The notes: generated from the letters alone by a model not told the origin. A DNA stretch of 64,000 nt from an uncultured Methanospirillum sp. (GCF_963668475.1 NZ_OY764544.1:1736001-1800000), one strand, 5' to 3'. Positions 17,316 through 26,656 are shown, numbered from the stretch's first letter. Made by a program: numbers and translations.

Positions 17316-18446
17316 ATGGACTACCTCGATGATCTCATTGGCCGGTCCGGCGCCTCCGCATACTGTCTGTTTGCCTCATCAGATGACCCGGATATGCGGT
17401 ACCTCACCCGCTTTGTAACCCATGACCCGGTCCCGGTGATAAAAAAAAGAGGGGAAAAACCCATCATGATCCTGCCAGTCATGGAGGCTGACCGGGCAGA
17501 ACGTGAATCAGTCGCGCAAAGCATTACCAGGCAGCAGGCTGGTTACCAGGAGATTGCTGCAACAGAAAAGAATCCGTACCACATCACTGCTGCCATGATA
17601 GAACGGTGTGCAGGCGGGGCAGTGATTGTTCCACCCCAGTTTCCTCTCGCCCTGGCCCGGGCACTTGAGAAAAAAGTACCGGTCATACTGGATGAGCATT
17701 CGGCAATTGCACAGATCAGAGCCAGGAAAAGCAGTACTGAGATCGAACAGATATCAGTTGTGCAAAAAGCAACTGAAAAAGCAATGGAGCAGGCAATAAA
17801 CCTGATCAGAGAGACCACAATACGAAACGGACTACTCTGGCATGGCGAAAAAACACTTACATCAGAGCAGATCAGGTATACCATTCACTCCACACTTCTT
17901 GCTCATGGATGTACTGCCCATGACACCATCGTCTCCTGTGGAGAGGAGACTACAATGCCCCATTGCACAGGAGAAGGGCCACTTCAGGCCCATCAGCCTA
18001 TTGTGATCGATCTCTTTCCCAGAAGTGAGGCCAGTGGTTATCATGCAGATATGACCCGGACGGTCTCAAAAGGAGAGCCATCCCGGAAAGTCTGCGAATT
18101 ATTTGAAGCCGTCCGTCAGGCAGAGATCCTTGGTGAGAGCCTGATATCTGCCGGAGTCAGTGGGGCAGACTGTTATCAGAAGGTCAGGGATTATTTCGAT
18201 GACCATGGGTTCAAAACAGACACTGAGGGATTTATTCACAGTCTTGGGCACGGGATCGGCCTTGAGGTACACGAAAAACCAAGCCTCTCTCCTGCAGGAG
18301 AAGAATTGAAAGAAGGGCATGTCGTGACTGTGGAGCCCGGCCTCTACTATCGGGGAGTTGGAGGCGTGAGGATAGAAAATATGGGAGTAGTTACCAGCAA
18401 CGGATTTAACAGACTTACAAATTTCCCGGTGGAGTTGATTCTTTGA
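17316..18446 (+). CDS. M24 family metallopeptidase, Xaa-Pro aminopeptidase-like
   Basis: The 376-residue protein has a creatinase-like N-terminal domain and a pita-bread catalytic domain. Metal ligands are visible: the two aspartates in VIDLFP...YHADMTRT, histidine in HSLGHGIGLEVHE, and glutamates in TVEPGLYYRG and VRIENMG. It should remove N-terminal residues before proline. Its stop overlaps the TTG start of the methionine aminopeptidase gene by four bases (TTGA), so the two M24 enzymes are translated together, which would suit peptide turnover after N-terminal processing. Confidence 0.88.
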   Translation: MDYLDDLIGRSGASAYCLFASSDDPDMRYLTRFVTHDPVPVIKKRGEKPIMILPVMEADRAERESVAQSITRQQAGYQEIAATEKNPYHITAAMIERCAGGAVIVPPQFPLALARALEKKVPVILDEHSAIAQIRARKSSTEIEQISVVQKATEKAMEQAINLIRETTIRNGLLWHGEKTLTSEQIRYTIHSTLLAHGCTAHDTIVSCGEETTMPHCTGEGPLQAHQPIVIDLFPRSEASGYHADMTRTVSKGEPSRKVCELFEAVRQAEILGESLISAGVSGADCYQKVRDYFDDHGFKTDTEGFIHSLGHGIGLEVHEKPSLSPAGEELKEGHVVTVEPGLYYRGVGGVRIENMGVVTSNGFNRLTNFPVELIL

Positions 18447-19318
18447 AGGAAGAAATTTTTGAACGATACATACAGGCAGGAAAGGTGGCATCCACAATCC
18501 TGAAAAAAGGAGCTGACATGATCAGACCGGATGCATCACTCGCAGAGACAGCTGCCCAGGTCGAACAGATGATCATTGATGCAGGCCTTGGAGTTGCATT
18601 CCCAGTAAACATCTCACTGAATGAATCTGCAGCCCATGACACACCCTCACCAGAGGACGACCGGACATTTCGTACAGGCGATATGGTAAAACTGGACCTG
18701 GGTGCGCACCTTGATGGGTATATCGCAGACACGGCATTAACAGTTGACCTTGGTGACCAGGGACTGCTTGTGGAGGCATCAGTTGCTGCGCGTGATGCAG
18801 CAATTGCCAGAGTAAGGCCAGGAGTCGCAATTGGTGAACTAGGAGTGGCTGTAGCGGCAGAGATTGGATCACGGGGATTCAGACCTGTTGCAAATCTTAC
18901 CGGGCATGGCCTTGACCAGTTCAGACTTCACATGGGACCAAATGTCCCAAATATCGGAGGGATCGGCGGAGCAGTGCTTGAAGAAGGTATGGCAATCGCA
19001 ATTGAGCCATTTGCAACAACCGGTACAGGATACGTCAGTGATCTAAAACGCATTGAGATCTTCTCCCAGCAGTCATGGAAACCAGTCAGAATGCCAGCAT
19101 CGCGAAAGATATTGGGCGAGATTGAACCACGTAAGGGCCTTCCCTTTGCAAGAAGGCATCTTAAAACACCAAAACCGGATCTGGCCTTGCTCAGACTGGT
19201 CAGGGAAGGTGTCCTTCATTCTTACCCGGTTCTGGCCGACATCCCGGGATCGTATGTATCTCAGTCAGAACACACCATGATCATCACCAGTGACGGGTGT
19301 GTTGTGACCACCGCATAA
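18443..19318 (+). CDS. map: Methionine aminopeptidase, type II
   Basis: The 291-residue protein removes the initiator methionine from new proteins. Ligands are seen as KLDLGAHLDGYIADTALT (two Asp), LTGHGL (His), AIEPFAT (Glu) and SEHTMI (Glu). The helical insertion between the His and the first Glu marks the archaeal/eukaryal type II enzyme. TTG at 18443 is the start because the conserved N-terminus (ERYIQAGKVA) begins right after it and no ATG fits; it overlaps the previous stop. Confidence 0.93.
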   Translation: MKEEIFERYIQAGKVASTILKKGADMIRPDASLAETAAQVEQMIIDAGLGVAFPVNISLNESAAHDTPSPEDDRTFRTGDMVKLDLGAHLDGYIADTALTVDLGDQGLLVEASVAARDAAIARVRPGVAIGELGVAVAAEIGSRGFRPVANLTGHGLDQFRLHMGPNVPNIGGIGGAVLEEGMAIAIEPFATTGTGYVSDLKRIEIFSQQSWKPVRMPASRKILGEIEPRKGLPFARRHLKTPKPDLALLRLVREGVLHSYPVLADIPGSYVSQSEHTMIITSDGCVVTTA

Positions 19319-19377
19319 GTACCGAATAAAAATAACACGTTCATCTGTGATCAGCACCAACGATATGAGTTATTGAC

Positions 19378-20655
19378 ATGGCCCGTGACGAGGAGATCCT
19401 GGACCTGATCGAACTGCTTCTGGCGGCCGAGATTTTTAACCAGAATCAGAATCTGGATATCAACGATCTGACCCCCATTGCACGTGAGGTATATGGTGTT
19501 CAGAGCATGGAAGGGGAACGGGGACCCGTTGTGGTCTCGGAGAGCGCGCTACAGAAGGTTCTCGGTATCCCGGACGCACATCTGCGTCTTGAAAAACACC
19601 CACTCACGGTGTATGAGGAGTTCGGACACCGGCTCAGAATAACCACACTTCCAACCGGGTTCAGTTGGTTTATCAAGCATAACGGAGAGAAACGGATAAA
19701 AAAGAACCCGGTTCTCGCCTGGTACGCTGAAGCGAACAATCTTCTTTCTGATGCCTCTCATGCTTCAGCCAGGGATCTTAACCCCAGGTTTGAAGACAGC
19801 CGGGTCTCTCTGGACCGGAGAATATCCCGGATGCTTGCAGAAGATGAGAAACTCAGGGCCGGCCTTGATCTTATCATCATCAGCGCACCGGAAGAGGTTG
19901 AACAGACCCTGGATGATATCATTTGCACCCCAGATCAGGTTCAACGGATCCTGAAACTGAAGGTGGCCCTGGAAAACCTTGAGTTTCTGCGGACACACCA
20001 GGTGTTTGATATCGGAAAACTGCTCTTTATCGGTCCGCCGGGAACTGGAAAGACATCTCTTGCTTTTGCTCTCTCACGGGTCTTCCATATGCCAATTCTT
20101 GAGGTGAGACTCCCGATGGTAACCTCCCAGTACCTCGGTGAAACCTCCAAGAACATCGACCGGATCTTTGAGGTGGCACGGTCTCTCTCGCCCTGCATCC
20201 TGTTTATCGATGAGTTTGACTTCCTGGCAAAAAGCAGAATTGGTGACGACCACGGAGCCATGAAACGTGCAGTAAATGCACTTCTGAAAAATATCGATAG
20301 AATCAGTCTTATCAGAAACAACGTGCTTCTGATCGGAGCCACCAACCACCCACAACTGCTTGACGAAGCAGCATGGCGCCGGTTTGATGAGGTCATACCC
20401 TTCGACCTGCCTGACCTGGCAACAAGGCAACTCATTCTTGGAAGGCTTCTCCAGGGATTTTCATCAGGGTGTGACGTCAGTGAGGTAGCACGCGAGACTG
20501 ACGGATACTCTGGAGCAGATCTCAAGATGGTTGTTCGTGAAGCCATACTCACCGCACTCATTGATGGCAGGAATCTTTTGAAAGATGAAGATCTGGCTGC
20601 AGGTCAGAACCTGATCAAGAACAGGGATGCCAACAGGACCAAAAACTGCCAGTAA
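19378..20655 (+). CDS. Archaeal AAA-family ATPase
   Basis: The 425-residue protein has a unique N-terminal domain of about 190 residues and a single AAA module with Walker A GPPGTGKTS, Walker B ILFIDEFD, sensor 1 GATNHP, arginine-finger region AAWRRFDEVI, and a C-terminal lid with SGADLKMVVREA. It is not a classical Cdc48, proteasomal PAN or Lon. It lies eight bases upstream of a metallo-beta-lactamase-fold gene and is probably cotranscribed with it. Substrate unknown. Confidence 0.8.
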   Translation: MARDEEILDLIELLLAAEIFNQNQNLDINDLTPIAREVYGVQSMEGERGPVVVSESALQKVLGIPDAHLRLEKHPLTVYEEFGHRLRITTLPTGFSWFIKHNGEKRIKKNPVLAWYAEANNLLSDASHASARDLNPRFEDSRVSLDRRISRMLAEDEKLRAGLDLIIISAPEEVEQTLDDIICTPDQVQRILKLKVALENLEFLRTHQVFDIGKLLFIGPPGTGKTSLAFALSRVFHMPILEVRLPMVTSQYLGETSKNIDRIFEVARSLSPCILFIDEFDFLAKSRIGDDHGAMKRAVNALLKNIDRISLIRNNVLLIGATNHPQLLDEAAWRRFDEVIPFDLPDLATRQLILGRLLQGFSSGCDVSEVARETDGYSGADLKMVVREAILTALIDGRNLLKDEDLAAGQNLIKNRDANRTKNCQ

Positions 20656-20663
20656 GGACAACG

Positions 20664-21386
20664 ATGGAGATAACCCTGCTCGGTACTGGGGATGCTGTTG
20701 GAACTCCCCATGTAGGATGTGAATGCGCACAGTGCACCTATGCAAAAAAGAACGGCATCGAACGGCTCAGGACATCAATACTAATCAGGAACGATGACAG
20801 AACCATCCTCATTGACTCCTCACCCGATCTGAGGAGACAGCTCCTACAGAACGGATCCCCGAAGATCGATGCGGTCATCTGGACACACGGACATTATGAT
20901 CACTTCATGGGATTCGGGGAATTTTACCGCGTGCAGAGGATCCCCCCGGTATATGCAGCCCCGCAGGTTATGGAATACTGCGGAGAGGTCTTCCGGTTCC
21001 TGATCCATGAGAGACATGAGATCCCGGTGTATACCCCGTTCACTCTTTTTGGCCTTGAATTCATTCTGGTCGAGGTCACGCACCCGGATGTTTACACCTG
21101 CGGGGTTATCTTCTCTGATGGAAAGGTGAAGATAGGGTATACGTCTGATACAAATGAACATCTCCCTGATAAGACCCGTGAACTCCTGACAGGAGTGGAT
21201 CTCCTCTTCATAGACGGACTCTTCCCTTCATCATTCAAAAAGGTGGCCAAGCACCTTAACTATGAAGAGTCAGTTGCATTGGCCACGGAACTAAAGGCCA
21301 AGGATTTTCGGGTCGTTCATATGAGCCATTACCTTCCGTTCAATCTCCCTCATCAGGGCTATGACGGGGAACAATTTATCGTCTGA
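20664..21386 (+). CDS. Metallo-beta-lactamase-fold hydrolase, PhnP-like
   Basis: The 240-residue protein has the metal-binding motif THGHYDH and later histidines in HLNYEES and HMSHYLP. The opening segment, LLGTGDAVGTPHVGCECAQC with two cysteines, resembles the PhnP group of phosphoribosyl cyclic phosphodiesterases, which bind an extra zinc there. The exact substrate is uncertain. It is eight bases after the AAA ATPase gene, an association with no obvious phosphonate pathway nearby. Confidence 0.78.
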   Translation: MEITLLGTGDAVGTPHVGCECAQCTYAKKNGIERLRTSILIRNDDRTILIDSSPDLRRQLLQNGSPKIDAVIWTHGHYDHFMGFGEFYRVQRIPPVYAAPQVMEYCGEVFRFLIHERHEIPVYTPFTLFGLEFILVEVTHPDVYTCGVIFSDGKVKIGYTSDTNEHLPDKTRELLTGVDLLFIDGLFPSSFKKVAKHLNYEESVALATELKAKDFRVVHMSHYLPFNLPHQGYDGEQFIV

Positions 21387-21432
21387 AGAGGTGGCTGTAG
21401 GTTTATGAGTTTTGAAGACACACTAATCTGGA

Positions 21433-21708
21433 ATGAATATTACCGTTCTTGAACTGAGTGAAGATAAAGTTAAAATTGCCCTGATTGGTCAGGGGCATAC
21501 GTTCATGAACGCCCTCATCAGCGAGATTCAGAAGGATCCAACTGTAGACGTTGCTAACTACGTCATTGAATTCCAATTTTCTGACCCGGTGCTTACTGTC
21601 ACCACATACGACAAAAAAGACCCGGTTGCACCAATTATCGCTGCATGCACCCGCATTTCATCAGCATGCAATGACCTGTTAAAAGATGTAGCGTCAGTAA
21701 AAAAGTAA
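21433..21708 (+). CDS. rpoL: DNA-directed RNA polymerase subunit L
   Basis: The 91-residue protein is the archaeal homologue of Rpb11/alpha-NTD. The diagnostic stretch GHTFMNALISEIQKDPTVD is in the first third and the length is right. RpoL pairs with RpoD to start RNA polymerase assembly. It lies 46 bases after the MBL gene and converges on aIF2-beta, with a T-rich stop region between. Confidence 0.94.
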   Translation: MNITVLELSEDKVKIALIGQGHTFMNALISEIQKDPTVDVANYVIEFQFSDPVLTVTTYDKKDPVAPIIAACTRISSACNDLLKDVASVKK

Positions 21709-21721
21709 CTTATTTTTCAGC

Positions 21722-22333
21722 CTATGGCTGTTCGGTAAATATAATCGAGCCTGATACTTTTGCTATCCTGACTTTCAGTTTTTGACCTGGTTTTGCACCC
21801 TTTACATATACAATATACTTACCGATCTTGGCGACTCCATCACCACGACGGGAGGTAGACTCGATGTTGACCTCGATGATGTTTCCGGGTTCAAGGCTGC
21901 TGGTTGCCATTTCAGTCTTTGCTTTGCGTTTTCTGACCGGACGGTGACTACCGCAGGCTTCACATTTGATTACCAGAACGCGATCATCCTTGAATAATTT
22001 CGTATCAGGTTTGCCACACTCAGAGCAGATGACATAATCATCGACATAACTCTTGACGAGCGGGACGAACAACGACTCCTCAAATTTTCCGTTGAATATT
22101 ACCCTGTTGCCATCGATCTTCCCGGATGTACCAAGTTCACCAAGGAAGAATTTCATGAGATGATCAGGGTCACGGCGGAGAGCACTGACAATATCGGTAA
22201 AGTTCTCAAGGATGGTCGTTTTGCCCTCGATTGAAATCCTGGGTTCGGGGTATGACCAACGCTCACCATCCTCGGAGGGCTCAGTCACCTCCTCGTATGC
22301 CTTATGTAACAGGGCCTCGTATGAATCGACCAT
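21722..22333 (-). CDS. Translation initiation factor aIF2-beta with TRAM domain
   Basis: The 203-residue protein starts MVDSYEALLHKAY, then has the aIF2-beta core (FFLGELGTSG), a zinc ribbon CSECGKP...KCEACGSH and a C-terminal TRAM domain of about 60 residues (GNIIEVNIESTSRRGDGVAK). It is part of the factor that brings initiator tRNA to the small subunit. The TRAM extension is found in some euryarchaeal aIF2-beta proteins and adds RNA binding. I rejected a 16-residue upstream extension with no family support. Confidence 0.92.
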   Translation of the reverse strand: MVDSYEALLHKAYEEVTEPSEDGERWSYPEPRISIEGKTTILENFTDIVSALRRDPDHLMKFFLGELGTSGKIDGNRVIFNGKFEESLFVPLVKSYVDDYVICSECGKPDTKLFKDDRVLVIKCEACGSHRPVRKRKAKTEMATSSLEPGNIIEVNIESTSRRGDGVAKIGKYIVYVKGAKPGQKLKVRIAKVSGSIIFTEQP

Positions 22334-22598
22334 GGTACCTATCATTTCTCCCGGTAGCGGGATAAACATAAGGCACCCCAAAGGTACGGTACCCCCTATC
22401 TGTAGAGATGAATGTTGAATGTATCAGCAGAAGTACATTGAGGAGCAATTCCTGACATTATTATCCACCCTTTTATTATCGGATAGCAATGTCGCGGAAT
22501 TTTATCTTTTCTGATTGTGTGAAGCAATAGACAACCTATTAGTATCTCCAGTACTCAGTTGTAGGAACCAGCTCAATCCCTACTATAAGAAAGGAGCG

Positions 22599-23576
22599 AT
22601 GATCATAACGAAAACTGCAGAGCGGGCCTTTGTCAGGGAACTCCCCGATGTACAATCCACCACCCCGGATGTCAGAATCAACCTCACCCGGGTGGGCGTC
22701 AAAAACGTCAAGAAGATGGTGGAGGTATCCCGTCCAGGAAAACGCCCGGTCATATTTATATCAAACTTTGATATCTTTGTTGACCTGCCAGGCAGCCTTA
22801 AAGGAGCGAATCTTTCACGGAATTTTGAGGTGATCGATGAGGTACTCCAGCAGGCAATTGAAGGAGAAGTCAAGGAGATCGAAGAACTATGCAGCATGGT
22901 AGCCAGAAAACTGCTTGACAAGCATGAGTATGCTGACCGGACTGAAGTCCTCATGCGGAGCGAGTTCATGGTTGCCGGTGAGACACCGGTTACCCGGACA
23001 GTCTGTCAGGAGGTTGTCAAGGTATTTGCAAGTGCAATAGCCAAGCGAACCTTCAAGGACCCAATTGTCCGAAAGAGCATCGGTGCAGAAGTCACCGGGA
23101 TGACTGCATGCCCCTGTGCGCAGAACATTATGCAGGAGCGGGCCCGGGAGGTTATGGAGGGGCTCAATATTGAGGCCGCAACCATTGAGAGATTCTTCCA
23201 GGAGGTCCCGATGGCCACCCATAACCAGCGGGGAAGGGGATTCCTCTCGATCGAGACCGATGACGAGAGTCATGTTCCACTCGATAAGATCATCAAGATA
23301 TTAAAGCAGTCTATGAGCACCCCGATCTTCGAACTCCTGAAAAGGGGAGATGAGGGCCATGTTGTGCTAGCTGCGCACAAGAATCCCCGGTTTGTTGAGG
23401 ATTGTGTACGTGAGATGGCACGCCGTGTCCATGCCGAGTTCGGAGACCTTCCAGGTGATTCGGTTGTGACTATTGCACAGGATAATGAAGAAAGTATCCA
23501 TCAACACGACGCATTTGCCGAGCGACAGGCAACAATTGCAGAATTATCAGATGAGATCAATGGGGACATCGCCTGA
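22599..23576 (+). CDS. mptA: GTP cyclohydrolase MptA (methanopterin synthesis)
   Basis: The 325-residue enzyme is the Fe(II)-dependent GTP cyclohydrolase that opens tetrahydromethanopterin synthesis, of the FolE2/COG1469 family. The metal-binding segment is TGMTACPCAQNIM, with further conserved ETDDESHVPL and HAEFGDLPGDS. The ATG at 22599 has AAGGAG directly upstream and fits the family start; the longer frame from 22515 does not. The 3' end lies three bases from the convergent HEPN-like gene. Confidence 0.93.
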   Translation: MIITKTAERAFVRELPDVQSTTPDVRINLTRVGVKNVKKMVEVSRPGKRPVIFISNFDIFVDLPGSLKGANLSRNFEVIDEVLQQAIEGEVKEIEELCSMVARKLLDKHEYADRTEVLMRSEFMVAGETPVTRTVCQEVVKVFASAIAKRTFKDPIVRKSIGAEVTGMTACPCAQNIMQERAREVMEGLNIEAATIERFFQEVPMATHNQRGRGFLSIETDDESHVPLDKIIKILKQSMSTPIFELLKRGDEGHVVLAAHKNPRFVEDCVREMARRVHAEFGDLPGDSVVTIAQDNEESIHQHDAFAERQATIAELSDEINGDIA

Positions 23577-23578
23577 TC

Positions 23579-24094
23579 TCATCCTAACAGGAAGATAACT
23601 ACAAGGATACATACCAGCAGCACTATCCCGGCAGCAAGAACCATCTGTTTGCGGGTTATGAGATTGGTCCGGCTGAGTTCTTCACGCATAAGGAGAGAAT
23701 AGGATTCATAGCGTGGAAGTGAGTCCATGACTTCTTTCAGATCCTCTTTTGTTACCTCATGAAAATGGTGAGAGCACTGGTTCCTGAAATTCACAAGAAG
23801 AATGAGATCCTGACGTGTTGCCGGATCAATAACATTGTAATCTGAAAGACGTTTGAAGATCGCTTTATTTCGAATCTCTTCTTCAGGTCCTGCGTACCCA
23901 CGGAAATAGACAGTCTCTCTTCCAAGGTCAATCAGACGATTTGCAAGAGCAAAGAGCACCATAGAGAGGGCATAGAAATTACGCCTATCTCTATCCTGAC
24001 GAGTCTGCTGTAAACTGATACTTCGGGCGTCTTCAAGGTACTGATTGATGTCCGAAAGGATCTTTCCTTGTTCCGGAGTGAGCCTGCTTCCCAT
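23579..24094 (-). CDS. HEPN-like protein with C-terminal membrane anchor
   Basis: The 171-residue protein is mostly helical. Residues 104-112 read RNQCSHHFH, which fits the Rx4H active-site motif of HEPN ribonucleases of the DUF86/HepT type (R104, H109). A single strong membrane helix follows at 151-171, ending the protein. No nucleotidyltransferase (MNT) antitoxin gene is adjacent, so it is not a standard HepT-MntA pair. The fold assignment is from motif and helical pattern only. Its gene stands alone between mptA and the frh operon. Confidence 0.5.
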   Translation of the reverse strand: MGSRLTPEQGKILSDINQYLEDARSISLQQTRQDRDRRNFYALSMVLFALANRLIDLGRETVYFRGYAGPEEEIRNKAIFKRLSDYNVIDPATRQDLILLVNFRNQCSHHFHEVTKEDLKEVMDSLPRYESYSLLMREELSRTNLITRKQMVLAAGIVLLVCILVVIFLLG

Positions 24095-24566
24095 ATCTCA
24101 CATTTTGTTGGGCATGGTTCAGGATAAGCAGATCAGTCCAGGTTGATTCGATCATCAGGATCATAAATCTGCTGCCGATTGATAAAATGTAAAGGAATCT
24201 TTACCGGTTCCAAGCGCAAACAGAAATTTTTTATTCTTTTTAAAATTTAAGAGATTATAACTGCAGAATCAGTGTACCCACTAAAAATAAACAAAGGATG
24301 CTGAAAAGGGGATAGATATTTGCAGTGAGTAATACAAAGAAAAATCTTGAGGCAGATAATATCCATTTTTTTATCTATTTTCATAAATTTGCTAAATATG
24401 CAATAGTTAATTTTTTGGCCACCAAATTGTTTGTTGAAATAATAAAGGATATAATAATACAGGTATTTGAAAAGTATTACTCATTGCACCATATACGAAA
24501 TTCTATAATACGCACCAAACAAATTTGGCGCGATTTTCCCCAATATTTGGGGTTCAAATGGCAAAA

Positions 24567-24576
24567 TAGATATATG
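24567..24576 (+). promoter_or_regulatory. Candidate TATA box of the frh operon
   Basis: TAGATATATG is the best TATA-like sequence before frhA. Transcription would start near 24600, giving a leader of about 95 bases before the TTG start. The palindromic element at 24597-24620 would then sit on the start site. Confidence 0.4.
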
Positions 24577-24596
24577 AAACTCTCAAATTACCAATT

Positions 24597-24620
24597 GTCG
24601 TACACTGGTACGGTCGTACC
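24597..24620. promoter_or_regulatory. Palindrome and direct repeats at the frh start site
   Basis: GGTACG-GT-CGTACC (24607-24620) is an inverted repeat with six-base arms, and GTCGTAC occurs twice at 16-base spacing (24597-24603 and 24613-24619). Placement at the expected transcription start suits a repressor operator for the F420-reducing hydrogenase. No regulator is identified. Confidence 0.4.
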
Positions 24621-24695
24621 CTCAGATCTCCTGAGGGCTCTCTCGCGATGAGTGGTATAGCACTACGAACAAACCAATAATGAAAGGCGATTCTC

Positions 24696-26063
24696 TTGTC
24701 CAAAGTAGTAGAAATTTCCCCAACCACAAGACATGAGGGGCATTCCAAGCTCGTTCTCAAAGTCAATGATGAGGGAATTATTGAGCGAGGAGACTGGCTC
24801 AGTATAACCCCGGTTAGAGGCCTGGAAAAACTGTGTATCGGAAAGACGATGCACCAGGCACCAAAGATCTCATCCCGTGTCTGCGGTATCTGCCCGATTG
24901 CACACACTCTGGCAGGTATCGGAGCCATGGAGGCATCTATCGGCTGTGAGATTCCACAGGATGCATATCTGCTCAGGCTGATCCTTCAGTGCGCAAATAA
25001 ACTTCACAGCATTGCACTGCACGACATCCTTGCGCTGCCTGACATGTACATCCCAGGCACCGAGACAAAGATCAATCCGTTCACTCCGGAAGAACCAGTC
25101 AGAACCGTTGCAAAGCGGATCCAGCGGCTCCGTGAGATCGGACAGACTATCGGTGAGATTGCAGGTGGAGAACCAGTTCATCCAAGCAACCCACGTGTCG
25201 GTGGAATGTATTACAACATCAGTCCACAGGCAAAGCAGAAGATCTTCGATCTCGCTAAGGAAGCACTCCCGATGGCCATCGCACAGATGGACTTCATGAT
25301 TGCTGTCTTTAAGAACTTCGAAAAGAGGGAGACCGTTACCGTCGGGAAGACCACCGTTGAGCTGCCAAAGGAATTCGGATACCACAACCAGGGATACATG
25401 GCTGTTGACTCGATATTCCAGTCATCCAGCCTGGACTTTGACCCCAAGTGGGATCCAAACCGCTGGACCGATGTGACCCCCTGGGACTGGTATATGGGTG
25501 AGTGCGAAGTTTCACTTGAAGACCCAGACTACCCAATCGGTGGAACCTCCAAGATCGGAACCAAGGCATGGCCACAGATGCAGGCCTGTACCTCCATTCC
25601 ACTCTACGACGGCCAGCCAGTCGAAGTCGGTCCCCGTGCCCGTATGGTCCGGTTCAAAAACTTCGACCACAAGGGAGCCATGGGTCAGAACATTGCCCGT
25701 GAAATGGAGTACCCAGACTGTCTGTACACCATTCTCGATGCTCTGGATGCCCTTGACTGCAACGGATCCGTCCTCGCTGACGAGATCCCACAGGGAGATG
25801 GCAGCCTCGGATGGAACGCCAACGAAGCACCCCGTGGAACCGATGTCCACCTGGCAAAGGTCAAGGATGGAAGAGTCCAGATGTACAACCTGCTTGTGCC
25901 AACCACCTGGAACTTCCCGACCTGTAGCCGGGCACTCGAAGGAGCACCCTGGCAGCTCGCAGAGGTTATTGTACGTGCATATGACCCCTGTGTCTCCTGT
26001 GCAACCCACATGCTGGTCGTAGACGAGAACAAGAAGATCATCGCCCAGAAACTCGTCCAGTGA
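24696..26063 (+). CDS. frhA: Coenzyme F420-reducing hydrogenase, alpha subunit
   Basis: The 455-residue NiFe large subunit holds the H2-activating centre. The N-terminal RVCGICPIAHT and C-terminal DPCVSCATH motifs supply the four cysteines that bind nickel and iron. A 15-residue tail after DPCxxCxxH is removed by FrhD, encoded next. TTG at 24696 is the start: AAGGCGA lies upstream, the protein begins MSKVVEISPTTRHEGH as in the family, and the nearby ATG at 24680 is out of frame. First gene of frhADGB, which reduces F420 with H2 for methanogenesis. Confidence 0.97.
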   Translation: MSKVVEISPTTRHEGHSKLVLKVNDEGIIERGDWLSITPVRGLEKLCIGKTMHQAPKISSRVCGICPIAHTLAGIGAMEASIGCEIPQDAYLLRLILQCANKLHSIALHDILALPDMYIPGTETKINPFTPEEPVRTVAKRIQRLREIGQTIGEIAGGEPVHPSNPRVGGMYYNISPQAKQKIFDLAKEALPMAIAQMDFMIAVFKNFEKRETVTVGKTTVELPKEFGYHNQGYMAVDSIFQSSSLDFDPKWDPNRWTDVTPWDWYMGECEVSLEDPDYPIGGTSKIGTKAWPQMQACTSIPLYDGQPVEVGPRARMVRFKNFDHKGAMGQNIAREMEYPDCLYTILDALDALDCNGSVLADEIPQGDGSLGWNANEAPRGTDVHLAKVKDGRVQMYNLLVPTTWNFPTCSRALEGAPWQLAEVIVRAYDPCVSCATHMLVVDENKKIIAQKLVQ

Positions 26064-26076
26064 GAGAGTCTCACGC

Positions 26077-26625
26077 ATGCTATTCCAGGAGATCGTGATA
26101 TGCGGGTGCGGTAACCCGCTCTTTGCTGACGACGGGTTCGGTCCGGAAGTAGTAGAGGAACTCAAAAAGATCTCACTACCTGAAACTGTAAAGGTGATTG
26201 ATGCAGGCCTTGGAGGCCCGCATTTTATCTTTACTCTGCTAGACCAGTCTGAAGAGCCGGTGAAGAAGATAATCATCATTGATATTGCAGACTTTGGTGG
26301 TAATCCCGGAGAGATAACGCTGTTAACTCCATATGATCTGCCTCCAGGCAAATACCGGGATGCTCATTCATGGGATCTTGCAGAACCCCTTCACCGCTTA
26401 AAAGACAAGATAGACATCACGATAATTGGATGTCAGCCCAAGCGTGTTACTGCTCCTGATTTAGAAATCGGACTCTCGGATGAGGTTGCAAGCGCGATTC
26501 CACGAACAGTACAGTTAGTGCTGAAGTTGTTGGAGGAGCATTATGGGACTACTATCGCTGATATTCGGGAGGAAGGAGAAGAAGCCGGAAGAGGTAAAAC
26601 CACCACAACCGGCTGTAACTCCTAA
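26077..26625 (+). CDS. frhD: F420 hydrogenase maturation endopeptidase
   Basis: The 182-residue protein is an HybD/HycI-type protease that trims the C-terminus of FrhA after nickel insertion. It shows the family start CGCGNPLFADDGFGPEV, whose Glu/Asp ligand probes nickel, and an IDAGLGG segment. The last 30 residues are hydrophilic and lack family conservation; here its frame overlaps an alternative open frame of frhG. Gap of 13 bases after frhA. Confidence 0.92.
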   Translation: MLFQEIVICGCGNPLFADDGFGPEVVEELKKISLPETVKVIDAGLGGPHFIFTLLDQSEEPVKKIIIIDIADFGGNPGEITLLTPYDLPPGKYRDAHSWDLAEPLHRLKDKIDITIIGCQPKRVTAPDLEIGLSDEVASAIPRTVQLVLKLLEEHYGTTIADIREEGEEAGRGKTTTTGCNS

Positions 26626-26656
26626 ACCCGTGGCGAGTGTGAAACAAGAATCACAT

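Larger units (their letters stand above)
24095..24695 (+). other. AT-rich intergenic region upstream of frhA
   Basis: Six hundred bases without a convincing gene. It is markedly more AT-rich than the flanks, especially 24200-24560. A 108-codon open frame at 24325-24651 has poor codon use and no recognisable domain. The last 130 bases hold the frh promoter and candidate operators listed separately. Confidence 0.6.

Noticed and set aside
19941..20561. Antisense frame of 206 codons inside the AAA ATPase gene
   Set aside because: Arg/Ser-rich shadow of the AAA module with no start signal.
24325..24651. 108-codon frame before frhA
   Set aside because: AT-rich, odd codon use, overlaps the frh promoter, and shows no domain.
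25512..26351. Long open frame antisense to frhA/frhD (279 codons)
   Set aside because: It mirrors the strong codon bias of the real frh genes, has no ribosome site or known motif, and the sense genes are certain.
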